The notes: generated from the sequence alone by a model not told the origin. 47,161 nucleotides of DNA from Patescibacteria group bacterium (GCA_028681575.1 JAQUHX010000005.1:1-47161); one strand, 5' to 3'. Positions 32,729 to 41,839 are shown, counted from the stretch's first letter. Translations and numbers: made by a program.

Positions 32729-33589
32729 ATGGATTTATCAATTATTATTGTTTCTTGGAATGTTAAGGATAAGTTGCGAGCAAACTTGCGCGCTCTTTTA
32801 GAGTCGCAAACTAAATATCACTTGGAAATTTTAGTGGTTGATAATAATTCTGAAGATGGTAGTGCGGAAATGGTTGCTGCCGAGTTTCCAGAAGTTCAAT
32901 TGATTGCCAATAGTGATAATTTAGGCTTTGCTAAAGCTAATAATCAAGCTCTTAAATTAGCATCAGGTCGCTATTTTTTACTGCTCAATCCAGACATGTT
33001 AGTCGAGGCTGACACTTTAGAAAAAATGCTTACTTGGGCGGAGATTCATCCTGAGGCGACAGTTAGTGGCTATAAATTAACTAGCCCCGAGGGGGTGGTT
33101 ATTCCCCAGGTTAGACGCTTTCCTCGTTTTAGTGATCAGCTTTTTATTATTTTAAAAATTCCTCACCTTTTTCCAGTCCTTTTAAATAGTTATTTAGAAA
33201 AAAATTTTGATTATAATCAAGCCGCTGCTGTTGATTCTGTTCGGGGCGCTTGTTTTTTAATTAATCGTTTTGCTTGGAAGAAAATCTCTTTACAAGATTA
33301 CCCCCTTTTAGATGAGCGTTATTTCATTTGGTTTGAAGAGGTCGATTTTTGCCGTCAAGTAAAAACAAAGGGCGGGGAAGTTTGGTATTCGCCGGCGGCA
33401 AAGTTAATAGATTATGTTGGTGCTAGTTTTAATCAGGTTGGTCGTTACAAGAAGCAAGGATATTTTGCTGACTCAATGATTAAATACTTTCTTAAATGGC
33501 AGCCGCGTTGGCAGGCTCAAGTTTTGCGCTGGGCCTGGTTTTTGCTGGGGGTAAAGTTGCCGGCCTTAAATAAGTTAAATAAAAATTAG
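32729..33589 (+). CDS. Family 2 glycosyltransferase (rhamnosyltransferase-like)
   Basis: 286 residues. GT-A fold: LSIIIVSWNVKDKLRANL, VVDNNSEDGS, the nucleotide-sugar loop NLGFAKANNQAL and LLLNPDMLVEADTL with its DxD-like motif, then VRGACFLINR and the acidic WFEEVDFCRQVK region. No membrane helix. It resembles dTDP-rhamnose-type transferases (WbbL-like), but donor specificity is not readable. First of three consecutive GT2 genes ending in galU. Confidence 0.92.
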   Translation: MDLSIIIVSWNVKDKLRANLRALLESQTKYHLEILVVDNNSEDGSAEMVAAEFPEVQLIANSDNLGFAKANNQALKLASGRYFLLLNPDMLVEADTLEKMLTWAEIHPEATVSGYKLTSPEGVVIPQVRRFPRFSDQLFIILKIPHLFPVLLNSYLEKNFDYNQAAAVDSVRGACFLINRFAWKKISLQDYPLLDERYFIWFEEVDFCRQVKTKGGEVWYSPAAKLIDYVGASFNQVGRYKKQGYFADSMIKYFLKWQPRWQAQVLRWAWFLLGVKLPALNKLNKN

Positions 33590-33592
33590 TTT

Positions 33593-34666
33593 ATGGTTGG
33601 AATCATTTTAGTTAATTATAAAGACTACGCTAATAAATATTTAGCGACTTGCCGTGATTCTTTGCGTCGCCAAACTGATCAAAATTTTAAAGTTTATTTG
33701 GTTGATAATGCGGCTTCTTTGGAGTCTCAGGCTTATTTAAAATCTGCTTACCCAGAAGCAATTATTTTATCGCGTTCTGACGGAAACTATAGTGCCGCTA
33801 ATAATTTAGGGATGCGCCAAGCAATCTCCGATGGTTGTGATTATTTAGTTGCCGCCAACATGGATACTGAGTTTGATTCTGCTTGGCTCGCCTCTTTGCT
33901 TGCTGCCTTAGAAAAAAATCCTGCTGCGGGGATTGCTCAGTCTTTAATTCTTTTGCACCCTAAAATTAGAGCTGGTCGTCCTGATTTAATTAATAGCACG
34001 GGTAATCGGCTTCACTTCTTATTCTTTGGCTTTACTGCCGATTACAATCGTTCCTTAGAGGAGGTTTCTTTAGTCGGCTATCCAGAAATTAGTGGCTATG
34101 CTTCTGGCTGTTCTCTTATTATTCGCCGAGAAGTTTTTGAGGCGATTAGTGGCTATACAGAAGAATTCTACATGTATCACGACGATTTGGAATTAAGCTT
34201 GAAGGTTCGCCTTTTGGGCTTTAAAATAATCCTGGCGCCAGAATCTATTGTTTATCATCGTTATGAATTTGACCGCAGCGTCTTAATGCTTTATTTTATG
34301 GAGCGTAACCGTCGTCTTTGTTTTTGGTCTTTCTATCCTAGTAAATATCTAATTTTTTTAGCTCTGCCGTTTTTTGTTATGTCTTTAGGGATGGGGTTAA
34401 TGTCGATTTTCTCTGGTTGGTTTAAAATATGGTTAAAAGCAGCTGCTTCGGTTTTTACTCCCAAGTTTTGGCGGCTTAGAAAAAGGCTTCGGCGAGAATA
34501 TCAAAATTTGGGTGGCGCTCGGCGAGAGTTGATTAGTCAAGATTTTGTTGGCCGAATTGAATTTCAAGAAATTGCTAACCCGATTTTAGAATATTTAGTT
34601 AATCCGGTTTTTAATTTTTATTGGCAGTTGTTAAAAAAAATATTTAAATCTTCTCCCAAGTCTTAA
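33593..34666 (+). CDS. Family 2 glycosyltransferase with C-terminal membrane segment
   Basis: 357 residues. The GT-A core starts GIILVNYKDYANKYLATC and contains VDNAASLESQ, NYSAANNLGM and AANMDTEFD as the DxD-like motif, then YASGCSLIIRREVF and MYHDDLELSLKVRLLG. A C-terminal hydrophobic stretch (about 250-290) and a basic region suggest membrane association. Belongs to the GT2 cluster and follows the previous gene by 3 bp. Confidence 0.92.
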   Translation: MVGIILVNYKDYANKYLATCRDSLRRQTDQNFKVYLVDNAASLESQAYLKSAYPEAIILSRSDGNYSAANNLGMRQAISDGCDYLVAANMDTEFDSAWLASLLAALEKNPAAGIAQSLILLHPKIRAGRPDLINSTGNRLHFLFFGFTADYNRSLEEVSLVGYPEISGYASGCSLIIRREVFEAISGYTEEFYMYHDDLELSLKVRLLGFKIILAPESIVYHRYEFDRSVLMLYFMERNRRLCFWSFYPSKYLIFLALPFFVMSLGMGLMSIFSGWFKIWLKAAASVFTPKFWRLRKRLRREYQNLGGARRELISQDFVGRIEFQEIANPILEYLVNPVFNFYWQLLKKIFKSSPKS

Positions 34667-34671
34667 TCATT

Positions 34672-35457
34672 ATGGATTTATCCATCATTATCGTCAATTA
34701 TCGTAGTAAAGAAAAGCTAATTAATTGTCTTAATTCAATTAGTCTTTCTGATTTATCGGGTTTAACATACGAGGTGATAGTTGTAGAAAATAATTCAGGG
34801 GATGATTTGTCAAATTTAAATTATCCATCTTTAAAAATAATTGCCAGTGAGATTAATCTTGGCATGGGCAAGGGCAATAATTTAGGAATTACCCACTCAA
34901 TAGGCGAATACATTTTAATTGCTAATCCTGATATTGTTTTTTCCCCATTAGCGATAAAAAAACTTTATCAGTATTTACAGCTTCATCATGAGGTTGGCTT
35001 AGTGGCGCCACAATTACTTAATCCCGATGGTTCTTTGCAATATTCTTGTGTCCGTTTTCCTAAATTTTATACACCCCTTTTACGGCGCACAGCCGTTGGC
35101 CAGCTTTTCCCTGGTCGTATCGACCATTATTTGATGAAAAATGCTGATCATAGTCAGATTCAGGAAGTCGATTGGATTTTAGGGGCTTGTTTTATGGTTC
35201 GTCGTCATGAAATAAAAAATCAGCGATTATTTGATGAGCGGTATTTTATGTATTTTGAAGATGTCGATCTTTGTCGGGAGATAAGAAACCGCGGACAACA
35301 AGTTATTTATTTCCCCGAAGCGCAAATTACTCATGATCACTTGCGGCAGAGTGCACGCGAGCCTTGGTACAAATCTTTAATTAAAGATAAAATTGCGCGT
35401 GAACATTTAAAATCAGCCTTTCGTTATTTTAGAAAGTGGAAAAAGATTAAAGCTTAA
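34672..35457 (+). CDS. Family 2 glycosyltransferase (rhamnosyltransferase-like)
   Basis: 261 residues, paralogue of the enzyme at 32729: LSIIIVNYRSKEKLINCL, VVENNSGDD, NLGMGKGNNLGI, IANPDIVFSP, ILGACFMVRR and MYFEDVDLCREIR. No membrane helix. The three transferases and galU probably build a surface polysaccharide or cell-wall glycan, the last step needing a lipid carrier handled elsewhere. Confidence 0.92.
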   Translation: MDLSIIIVNYRSKEKLINCLNSISLSDLSGLTYEVIVVENNSGDDLSNLNYPSLKIIASEINLGMGKGNNLGITHSIGEYILIANPDIVFSPLAIKKLYQYLQLHHEVGLVAPQLLNPDGSLQYSCVRFPKFYTPLLRRTAVGQLFPGRIDHYLMKNADHSQIQEVDWILGACFMVRRHEIKNQRLFDERYFMYFEDVDLCREIRNRGQQVIYFPEAQITHDHLRQSAREPWYKSLIKDKIAREHLKSAFRYFRKWKKIKA

Positions 35458-35461
35458 TTTT

Positions 35462-36349
35462 ATGTCTCAAAACTCTAAAAAAGTTCTTATTAACAAGGCA
35501 ATTATGCCGGTTGCCGGTTTTGGCACTCGTTTTCTCCCGGCCACTAAGGCGCAACCCAAAGAAATGCTGCCAGTGGTTGATAAACCAGTGATTCAGTATT
35601 TAGTGGAACAAGCAGCTGAAGCGGGAATTGAAGAAATAATTTTTGTTACTGGTCGTGGCAAACGAGCAATTGAAGATCATTTTGACTATTCTTTCGAACT
35701 CTCTAAAACCTTAGTCGAAAAAAATAAATTAGAGTTGGTTGATAAGGTGACTGCAATCGAGCACTTGGCAAAATTTTCCTATGTTCGTCAAAGCATTCCT
35801 TTGGGAGATGGGCAGGCTATTAATTGTGCTTCTCATCTTGTTCACGAAGAGCCTGTTTTGGTGATGTTTGGCGACACTTTATATGATGCTGCAGAATCGC
35901 CAGTTACTCAACTTCTTCGCGCTTATGGGCTCTGTAAAGGGCCAGTTGTTGGTTTAGCTGAGGTCCACCCAGAAGAAGTTTCAAAATTTGGTGTTATGGG
36001 CGGAGAACTTGTCGACAATGGTTTGTATAAAATTAATCGTTTTGTTGAAAAGCCGCCTTTAAATGAAGCCCCTTCTAATTTGGTTGCTGTTGGGCTTTAT
36101 ATAATTACCCCAGAAGTTTTAGAAATTCTTGCTACGATGAAGAAGGGTTCCTCTGGAGAGATTAGGCTGGCTGATGCCTTTGATGTTTTGTTATCACAGG
36201 GGCGACCGCTTTACGGTTTAAAATTAGAAGGAGAATGGCTTGATACTGGCGATAAATTTGGTTTAATCAAAGCTAACATTAAGTTGGGATTGAAAAATGC
36301 TGAAGTTGGACCGAAGTTAAAAGAATTAATTAAAGGTTTAGCCAAATAA
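35462..36349 (+). CDS. galU: UTP-glucose-1-phosphate uridylyltransferase
   Basis: 295 residues. Makes UDP-glucose from UTP and glucose-1-phosphate. N-terminal nucleotide-binding motif KAIMPVAGFGTRFLPATKAQPKEMLPVVDKP, then EEIIFVTGRGKRAIEDHFD, the catalytic VMFGDTLYD, RFVEKPP and GEWLDTGDKFGL. Closes the glycosyltransferase operon and supplies activated sugar for it. A strong terminator follows. Confidence 0.97.
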   Translation: MSQNSKKVLINKAIMPVAGFGTRFLPATKAQPKEMLPVVDKPVIQYLVEQAAEAGIEEIIFVTGRGKRAIEDHFDYSFELSKTLVEKNKLELVDKVTAIEHLAKFSYVRQSIPLGDGQAINCASHLVHEEPVLVMFGDTLYDAAESPVTQLLRAYGLCKGPVVGLAEVHPEEVSKFGVMGGELVDNGLYKINRFVEKPPLNEAPSNLVAVGLYIITPEVLEILATMKKGSSGEIRLADAFDVLLSQGRPLYGLKLEGEWLDTGDKFGLIKANIKLGLKNAEVGPKLKELIKGLAK

Positions 36350-36352
36350 AAA

Positions 36353-36388
36353 AAAGCCGCCCCCAGTAAAGGGGGCGGCTTTGTCTTT
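36353..36388 (+). terminator. Strong terminator after galU
   Basis: AAAGCCGCCCCC, AGTAAA loop, GGGGGCGGCTTT and T-rich tail; also usable by the convergent PEGA gene. Confidence 0.9.
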
Positions 36389-36398
36389 AGGCGTCAGT

Positions 36399-37709
36399 TT
36401 AGAGTTCTATTTTATATAAACCTTTGTTGACCCCAATTTCAGCAAAAAAATAAATTGAGTTGCTATTTTTTTCAAAGTTTAGGTGCTTAATGGCAGTTCC
36501 GCTGAATAAAATGGCAGTTTCGTGCTTGGGGTCATTTAAGTTTAAGATACCAAGTTCTTGAGTTGTGGCATAAATTAAGTGGCCACTAGGACCGGCAGCG
36601 AGACCGCTTAATTCGGCACCTAGACGAGTTAAGAGAGAGTCTTTCTTTGAATTTAAATTATATAGATGTATCTCTGAGCCGCGAGCATAAGCTAATTCAT
36701 TGCTATTTAAAAAAACTGTTTGGTCGCTGTCCCTTAGTAAATGCTTGATTTCTTGGTCTCTAATATCAATCAGATAGGTAATTTTATGGTCGTTGTCTCT
36801 TAAAATTAAAGATTGGTTTTCTTTTTTTAGGCTCCAGTGGTCAGCTTTTAAGAGCTTAGTTTCTTTTAGGGAATTATTGTTTTTATAATCAATAAATTTT
36901 AATTTTGATTGTTCATTTTGGTTAATTAGGGTAATTAAAATATCATCATTAACCTCATAAGCGAGGACCTCGCCGCCAACTTCTAAAGTTTTAATTTTTT
37001 TAGTATTAGTCTCTAGGACATTTAAAGCTCCGTTTTGTAGGTAAATCAAGGTGTTTCCGGATAGTTGTCCGCTATCAGTTTTTCCGAGTAGAGCGGTGTA
37101 ATCAGTTACTACTCCTTGCTCTAGGTTAATTATTCTTGCCCCTTCGCTTGCTTGGTTGTCGTTAGACCAATTAACTTTGGCTTCTCGGTTAATCTTTGCA
37201 ACATTTTTTTCTGCATTTAAGTTAAAAATGATTTCTTCTTGAGGGAGGGCAAGATATCGCCCGTTGGGGTGGTAAGTGAAATCGTCGCTAGTTGTTGGCA
37301 AGACAAGCATTGGTAAGCAGTTTTTAAATAAAACAAGCTCACTGAGAACGGTTGTCATCGCCGGTTCAATTCTAATTTTTTTCTGGTAAGGTAAATAACC
37401 CTTAAGATCTAAAGTTATTAAATATTCTCCTGGGCGCAAATTATTTAATTTAAAAGGAGTTTTTTTCTCATCGGCTGTTTTTTTCTCAAGAGGCAAGTAA
37501 TGTCCGTGGATTTGCTCTAGACTAACAGTCGCCCCCTTTGGTTCACTTTCTATAAGAATACTGCCTGTTTTAATTAACAAATTGCGCCAACCGCCAACCG
37601 CTTGCCAATTAAACCTGTAGCCACTGGCAAAAATTGAAAGACCGGTTGTCAAAATTAAAAACAAAATAATGGCACTAACAAACATGAAGTGACGAGCCTT
37701 AGTATTCAT
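36399..37709 (-). CDS. PEGA-domain membrane-anchored protein, beta-propeller-like
   Basis: About 436 residues from ATG at 37709; the track start at 37739 lies inside murA. One N-terminal membrane helix (about 9-30), then a PEGA domain (about 45-110: GSILIESEPKGATVSLEQ, LRPGEYLITLDLKGYLPY), which in other proteins binds surface components. The rest is made of short beta repeats such as GHLIYATTQELGILNLND, suggesting a propeller. Function unknown. It follows murA by 1 bp, so it is in that operon, hinting at a cell-wall role. Confidence 0.85.
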   Translation of the reverse strand: MNTKARHFMFVSAIILFLILTTGLSIFASGYRFNWQAVGGWRNLLIKTGSILIESEPKGATVSLEQIHGHYLPLEKKTADEKKTPFKLNNLRPGEYLITLDLKGYLPYQKKIRIEPAMTTVLSELVLFKNCLPMLVLPTTSDDFTYHPNGRYLALPQEEIIFNLNAEKNVAKINREAKVNWSNDNQASEGARIINLEQGVVTDYTALLGKTDSGQLSGNTLIYLQNGALNVLETNTKKIKTLEVGGEVLAYEVNDDILITLINQNEQSKLKFIDYKNNNSLKETKLLKADHWSLKKENQSLILRDNDHKITYLIDIRDQEIKHLLRDSDQTVFLNSNELAYARGSEIHLYNLNSKKDSLLTRLGAELSGLAAGPSGHLIYATTQELGILNLNDPKHETAILFSGTAIKHLNFEKNSNSIYFFAEIGVNKGLYKIEL

Positions 37710-37710
37710 A

Positions 37711-38973
37711 TTATTCAACTCGCTTAATGTCGGCGCCAATTTTTGCTAAGCGTTCTTCTAGCCTTTCGTAGCCGCGATCAATTTGGTAAATATTATCAAT
37801 TTGCGTCTCTCCTTCCGCAATTAATCCGGCAATTACTAAAGCAATGCCGGCTCGTAAATCGGGAGAGATTAAGTGCTTGCCGCGTAACTTGGTCGGACCA
37901 TTGATAACTACTCGGTGCGGGTCACACATCGTAATGTCAGCTCCCATTTGGGAGAGCATATCAGTCCAAATTAAGCGTCGGTCATAAATTGTTTCATGAA
38001 TTAAACAGGTTCCCTGGGCTTGAGTCATTAAAACCACATAAGGTGATTGTAAATCAGTTGCGAAGCCTGGGTATTCATGAGTTTTTATGCTTCGTCCTTT
38101 AATTTTTCCATTAGGTTTAACTCTAATCCAGTCTGGACCAATTTCAAAATTAACGCCCACCTCTTCTAAGATAACTAAAAGGGTCATTATATGTTCTGGC
38201 TGGCACTGAGTGATTGTTATTTCTGATTGAGCGGCAGCTGCTAGAATAGCGAAAGACCCAGTTTCAATTCGGTCTGGAATAACGGTAAAGGTTCCAGCCT
38301 TTAAATCTTTGGTGCCTTCAATGATAATTGTTGGTGAGCCGGCGCCACTGATTTTTGCCCCCTGTTTATTTAGATATTCAGCTAAAGCTTCAATTTCAGG
38401 TTCCATGGCGCAATTTTTTAAGATAGTTTTTCCGGGTATAATGGCGGCGGTCATTAACATGCTTTCAGTGGCCGTTACGCTGACTAAGGGGAAAAAATAA
38501 TTGGCAGGTTTTAGTTCTTTGGCTTTGATATGATAGAATTCACCGGAACTTTCATCAATTTCCGCACCGAAAGCTTTGTAGCCAGCGAGAAATAAATCAA
38601 TGGGCCGTTCGCCGGCTCCAATTACGCAGCCACCGGGGTGGGGGAACTTAGCCTCGCCAAAACGAGCTAAAAGAGGACCAACAAACATAATTGAGCCTCG
38701 GAATTTATCAGCCATTTTTTCATCTAACTGGGAGGTCTTGATATTTTTTGTGCTAATAATCGCTTGGTGCTCATTTCTTTTTATATCAGCGCCCAAAGTT
38801 TCTAGTAATTCTAAAGAGCGGTCCACATCTTCAATTAAGGGTAAATTTTGGATTGTTAAAGTTTCCGGCGATAAAATTGCCGCGGGAATGATTTTTAGAG
38901 CTGAATTTTTAGCTCCAGAAACGGCAATTTCACCACTTAAGCGTTTACCACCATTAATAATAAACTTAGGCAT
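37711..38973 (-). CDS. murA: UDP-N-acetylglucosamine 1-carboxyvinyltransferase
   Basis: 420 residues. First committed step of peptidoglycan synthesis: transfers enolpyruvate from PEP to UDP-GlcNAc. EPSP-synthase-type double-barrel fold with SGAKNSALKI (conserved Lys), LARFGEAKFPHPGGCVIG containing the fosfomycin-target Cys, and DLRAGIALVIAGL near the end (conserved Arg). The catalytic Cys is present, so fosfomycin should inhibit it. Own promoter upstream; PEGA gene downstream. Confidence 0.97.
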   Translation of the reverse strand: MPKFIINGGKRLSGEIAVSGAKNSALKIIPAAILSPETLTIQNLPLIEDVDRSLELLETLGADIKRNEHQAIISTKNIKTSQLDEKMADKFRGSIMFVGPLLARFGEAKFPHPGGCVIGAGERPIDLFLAGYKAFGAEIDESSGEFYHIKAKELKPANYFFPLVSVTATESMLMTAAIIPGKTILKNCAMEPEIEALAEYLNKQGAKISGAGSPTIIIEGTKDLKAGTFTVIPDRIETGSFAILAAAAQSEITITQCQPEHIMTLLVILEEVGVNFEIGPDWIRVKPNGKIKGRSIKTHEYPGFATDLQSPYVVLMTQAQGTCLIHETIYDRRLIWTDMLSQMGADITMCDPHRVVINGPTKLRGKHLISPDLRAGIALVIAGLIAEGETQIDNIYQIDRGYERLEERLAKIGADIKRVE

Positions 38974-38997
38974 ATTTTTTGAAGTTAATTTACTTTA

Positions 38998-39026
38998 ACT
39001 ATAATTCATTTAAGTTATAAATTCAA
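38998..39026 (-). promoter_or_regulatory. Promoter of murA
   Basis: TTGAAT (39026-39021), 17-bp spacer, TATAGT (39003-38998). Leader about 18 nt. Confidence 0.75.
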
Positions 39027-39066
39027 ACCTTTTTTAGGAGAAATTTAGTCATTTTTTAGTTTTTAG

Positions 39067-39094
39067 TTGACAAAATCTAGGCGTTTGCTACTAT
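39067..39094 (+). promoter_or_regulatory. Promoter of rplU
   Basis: TTGACA, 16-bp spacer, TACTAT. Predicted start near 39101, giving a leader of about 58 nt. Confidence 0.7.
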
Positions 39095-39100
39095 TTACTG

Positions 39101-39149
39101 GTATTTAGCCAATGGCGACTCAGCCCAGGAACCTTTGGCTCTTTTTATT
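39101..39149 (+). promoter_or_regulatory. Candidate ribosomal protein L21 leader with attenuator-like hairpin
   Basis: AGCCAA (39107-39112) pairs with TTGGCT (39135-39140) and is followed by CTTTTTATT, looking like a terminator placed before the start codon. Between the arms are GGCGACTCAGCCC segments that could form an alternative fold. In other bacteria L21 leaders regulate this operon. Confidence 0.5.
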
Positions 39150-39158
39150 CTAATTATT

Positions 39159-39470
39159 ATGAAAATTGCAATTATTAAAACTGGCGGCAAGCAATACTGC
39201 GTCAAGGAAGGTCAAACGATTAAAATTGAAAAACTGGAAGCAGCGCCTGGAACTCTAGTTAATTTTGAAACTCTCTTGGTTGCTGATGAGAGTGGTGAGC
39301 CGTTAGAATTGGGGACTCCTTCTTTAGGAGAAAAGGTGAGCGCTGAAGTTTTAGAAACTTATAAAGATGATAAGGTGACAGTTGTGAAGTATAAGAATAA
39401 GACTCGTTATAAAAAAACTACTGGTCATCGTCAACTGCAGACAAGCGTCAAAATTAAAACTATTTCTTAA
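39159..39470 (+). CDS. rplU: 50S ribosomal protein L21
   Basis: 103 residues from ATG at 39159 (MKIAIIKTGGKQYCV), the usual L21 length; the track start adds 8 residues from the leader hairpin. Conserved signatures: IKTGGKQYCVKEGQTI, VADESGEPLELGTP and KYKNKTRYKKTTGHRQLQT. The usual partner rpmA (L27) does not follow; recR is convergent instead. Preceded by a structured leader that may sense free L21. Confidence 0.97.
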   Translation: MKIAIIKTGGKQYCVKEGQTIKIEKLEAAPGTLVNFETLLVADESGEPLELGTPSLGEKVSAEVLETYKDDKVTVVKYKNKTRYKKTTGHRQLQTSVKIKTIS

Positions 39471-39495
39471 AAAAAGGCTCTTCGGAGCCTTTTTT
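39471..39495. terminator. Terminator with UUCG tetraloop
   Basis: AAAAAAGGCTC-TTCG-GAGCCTTTTTT between rplU and recR; symmetric, so it can serve both strands. Confidence 0.95.
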
Positions 39496-40093
39496 ATTTT
39501 ATTTCATTTCTATAATTTAAAGCATTTTTTAGCGTCATTTCATCAGCATATTCTAGGTCTGATCCGGCCGGTAAGCCTCTGGCGAGACGGGTAATTTTTG
39601 CTGGGTAATTTTCTAGTATTTTTTTTAGATAAAGAGCGGTTGTTTCTCCTTCTAAAGTAAAATTTAGTCCCAGAATAATTTCTTTAACTGGTTTCTCTTT
39701 TAAAGACTTAATTAAGGCGCGGATATTTAAATCAGAGGGCTGCACCTTTGAGATTGTGTCAATTAGTCCGCCAAGAACAAAATAGCGGCCATGATATTGT
39801 CCGGTCGCTTCAATTACTTCACGGTCTTGGGTGTTTTCTACGATACATAGGAGAGTTTGTTCGCGTTGAGTGTCAGCGCAAAGAGGACAAGGGTCTTTCT
39901 CATCTAAAGCTAAACATTGGTGGCAAATAGTAACACCACTACGCAAGTGGCTAAGAGCTTGGACGAGTTCCTCGGTTTTTTCTGGCCTTTCATTTAGTAA
40001 ATAAAAAGCATAGCGTTCAGCGGTTTTAGGGCCGACACTAGGAAGCATAGAAAAAGCGTCAATTGCTTTTTTAATAGACCGAGGAAAGCGCAT
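39494..40093 (-). CDS. recR: Recombination protein RecR
   Basis: 199 residues, standard size. Acts with RecF/RecO to load RecA on gapped DNA. N-terminal helix-hairpin-helix MLPSVGPKTAERYAFYLL, four-Cys zinc finger CHQCLALDEKDPCPLC, Toprim core LLCIVENTQDREVIEATG, and the C-terminal Walker-like TRLARGLPAGSDLEYADE. It follows ybaB by 4 bp on the same strand, the conserved ybaB-recR pair. Confidence 0.98.
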   Translation of the reverse strand: MRFPRSIKKAIDAFSMLPSVGPKTAERYAFYLLNERPEKTEELVQALSHLRSGVTICHQCLALDEKDPCPLCADTQREQTLLCIVENTQDREVIEATGQYHGRYFVLGGLIDTISKVQPSDLNIRALIKSLKEKPVKEIILGLNFTLEGETTALYLKKILENYPAKITRLARGLPAGSDLEYADEMTLKNALNYRNEIK

Positions 40094-40097
40094 AATT

Positions 40098-40373
40098 TTA
40101 GTTCATTCCTGGAATTCCGCCCATTTCTTGCATTTTTTTAGCCATTAAACGTTGGACTTTTTTAATGGCATCATTAACAACACCTTTAGTTAGACGAGCA
40201 ATTTCAGTTGCAGATTCCTCGTTAGTGATTGTTAGTTCGGTGATTTCCATATTTCCGTTCATCACCACTTTAATTCCGTTTCTTTCTTCAGTAACGCTTT
40301 CTTTTTCTAAAACACTCTGCATTGTTTTAGCCTGTTGGCGTAAATCTTTAAATTGTTTTAATTTGTTGAACAT
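40098..40373 (-). CDS. ybaB: Nucleoid-associated protein YbaB/EbfC
   Basis: 91 residues. Small dimeric DNA-binding protein: an N-terminal helix (KLKQFKDLRQQAKTMQSVL), central beta strands (GIKVVMNGNMEITELTIT) and a C-terminal helix ending MQEMGGIPGMN, typical of the family. In many bacteria it sits in dnaX-ybaB-recR; here dnaB precedes it instead of dnaX. Start context AAAAAAATATG. Confidence 0.95.
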   Translation of the reverse strand: MFNKLKQFKDLRQQAKTMQSVLEKESVTEERNGIKVVMNGNMEITELTITNEESATEIARLTKGVVNDAIKKVQRLMAKKMQEMGGIPGMN

Positions 40374-40402
40374 ATTTTTTTAGTTATTTAAGATTAAGAT
40401 AA

Positions 40403-41788
40403 TTATTCTGCTGCTCGCGATAAGCCATGAAAACTAGCTGTCGCCTCTTCAAAGTATAAATCAACTTTACCGACTGGGCCATTGCGATGTTTAGCCACAT
40501 GAATTTCCGCCTTGTATCTTTCGTCAGCCGGTAAATCGGCAGGGTTATAATTACGATCAGCTGCTTTTCGATAAATAAACATGACGATATCAGCATCTTG
40601 CTCAATTGAGCCGGAATCACGCAAGTGTGATAATTTAGGAATCGCGGGCGACATTGCTTCAACGGCTCTTGAGAGCTGAGCTAAAGCTAAAACTGGAATA
40701 TTTAATTCACGGGCAATTGATTTTAAGCCACGACTAATTTCAGCAATTTCTTGAACACGGTTATCGCCGTATTTTCCATTGCCTTCCATTAATTGTAAAT
40801 AGTCAATAATAATCAAACCTAGGCCTTTTTCCATTTGTAGGCGGCGACACTTAGCTCTAATTTCCATGATAGAGAGCGAGCCCGAATCGTCAATATAGAT
40901 TTGTGCTTCGGCTAATTTTCCCATCGCATCAGCAATTTTTTCAAAATCATTATTTTCGCCACTGTCACTTAAATTTCCAGTTCGCATTTTCCATAAATTT
41001 ACACCCGCTTGAGAGCAGAGCATACGGTCTACCAATTGGTCTTTGCTCATTTCTAAAGAAAAAATACCGACACCAACTTTATTTTTAATTGCCGCTTGTC
41101 GAGCAATGTCTAGGGCTAGAGAAGTTTTACCAACCGAAGGGCGAGCGGCTAAAATGATTAAATCTGATTTTTGTAAGCCAGCTAAGAGATTGTCTAAGTC
41201 AGAAAAGCCAGTCGCTAGCCCGCGTAAGCCAGTGCCAGCGCGTTTATGTAAATCATCAATTCTTTCAAAAGCTTCGCTTAATAAGCTGTCAATTGGTAAG
41301 AAAGCATTTTTTAAATATTTGCGACTAACAGCAAAGATTTTCTTTTCAGTCTCATCTAAAACATCATCAATGTCGCTTTCCTCGTTGTAGCTTAGGGTCA
41401 TGATTTCGGAAGCGGCTTGTTGTAAGCGTCTAAGAGTAGCTTTGCGTTGGATAATATCAGCGTAATTAGTAACATTGGCAGAGGTGGCGACTGCATTAGA
41501 AAGGCGTGCCAAAAAGGAGCGTCCACCGACAATCGCCAATTCTTTTTTTTCCTCTAGACGGTTGGAAACGGTGATAATATCAATTGACTCTTGATTCCCG
41601 TAAAGCTCTTTAATTACTTCAAAGATTGTTTGATGAGCTTCTTTATAAAAATCTTGAGGAAGAATATTGTCGGCCACTTTAATAATTGCATCCCTATCTA
41701 TTAGCAAGCAACCTAATAAAGATTCTTCCGCTTCTAAGCTGTGCGGAGGAATTCTTTCTAAGATTTGGTTTTCTTTATTTAAGCTCAT
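40403..41788 (-). CDS. dnaB: Replicative DNA helicase DnaB
   Basis: 461 residues from ATG at 41788 (MSLNKENQILERIPPHS); the track start lies in the promoter -35. N-terminal helical domain (about 10-110: SLEAEESLLGCLLIDRDAI), linker, and C-terminal RecA-like motor with the Walker A ILAARPSVGKTSLALDIAR, GIFSLEMSKDQLVDRM, Walker B IIIDYLQLM and SRGLKSIARELNIPVLALAQLSR. No intein. First gene of the dnaB-ybaB-recR operon. Confidence 0.98.
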   Translation of the reverse strand: MSLNKENQILERIPPHSLEAEESLLGCLLIDRDAIIKVADNILPQDFYKEAHQTIFEVIKELYGNQESIDIITVSNRLEEKKELAIVGGRSFLARLSNAVATSANVTNYADIIQRKATLRRLQQAASEIMTLSYNEESDIDDVLDETEKKIFAVSRKYLKNAFLPIDSLLSEAFERIDDLHKRAGTGLRGLATGFSDLDNLLAGLQKSDLIILAARPSVGKTSLALDIARQAAIKNKVGVGIFSLEMSKDQLVDRMLCSQAGVNLWKMRTGNLSDSGENNDFEKIADAMGKLAEAQIYIDDSGSLSIMEIRAKCRRLQMEKGLGLIIIDYLQLMEGNGKYGDNRVQEIAEISRGLKSIARELNIPVLALAQLSRAVEAMSPAIPKLSHLRDSGSIEQDADIVMFIYRKAADRNYNPADLPADERYKAEIHVAKHRNGPVGKVDLYFEEATASFHGLSRAAE

Positions 41789-41810
41789 AAGACCTTTAAT
41801 TAGTTTCTTT

Positions 41811-41839
41811 ATTTTAAGGTAAAAAACTAAGCCATTCAA
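41811..41839 (-). promoter_or_regulatory. Promoter of dnaB-ybaB-recR
   Basis: TTGAAT (41839-41834), 17-bp spacer, TAAAAT (41816-41811). The track's TTG start of dnaB is this -35. Confidence 0.75.
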
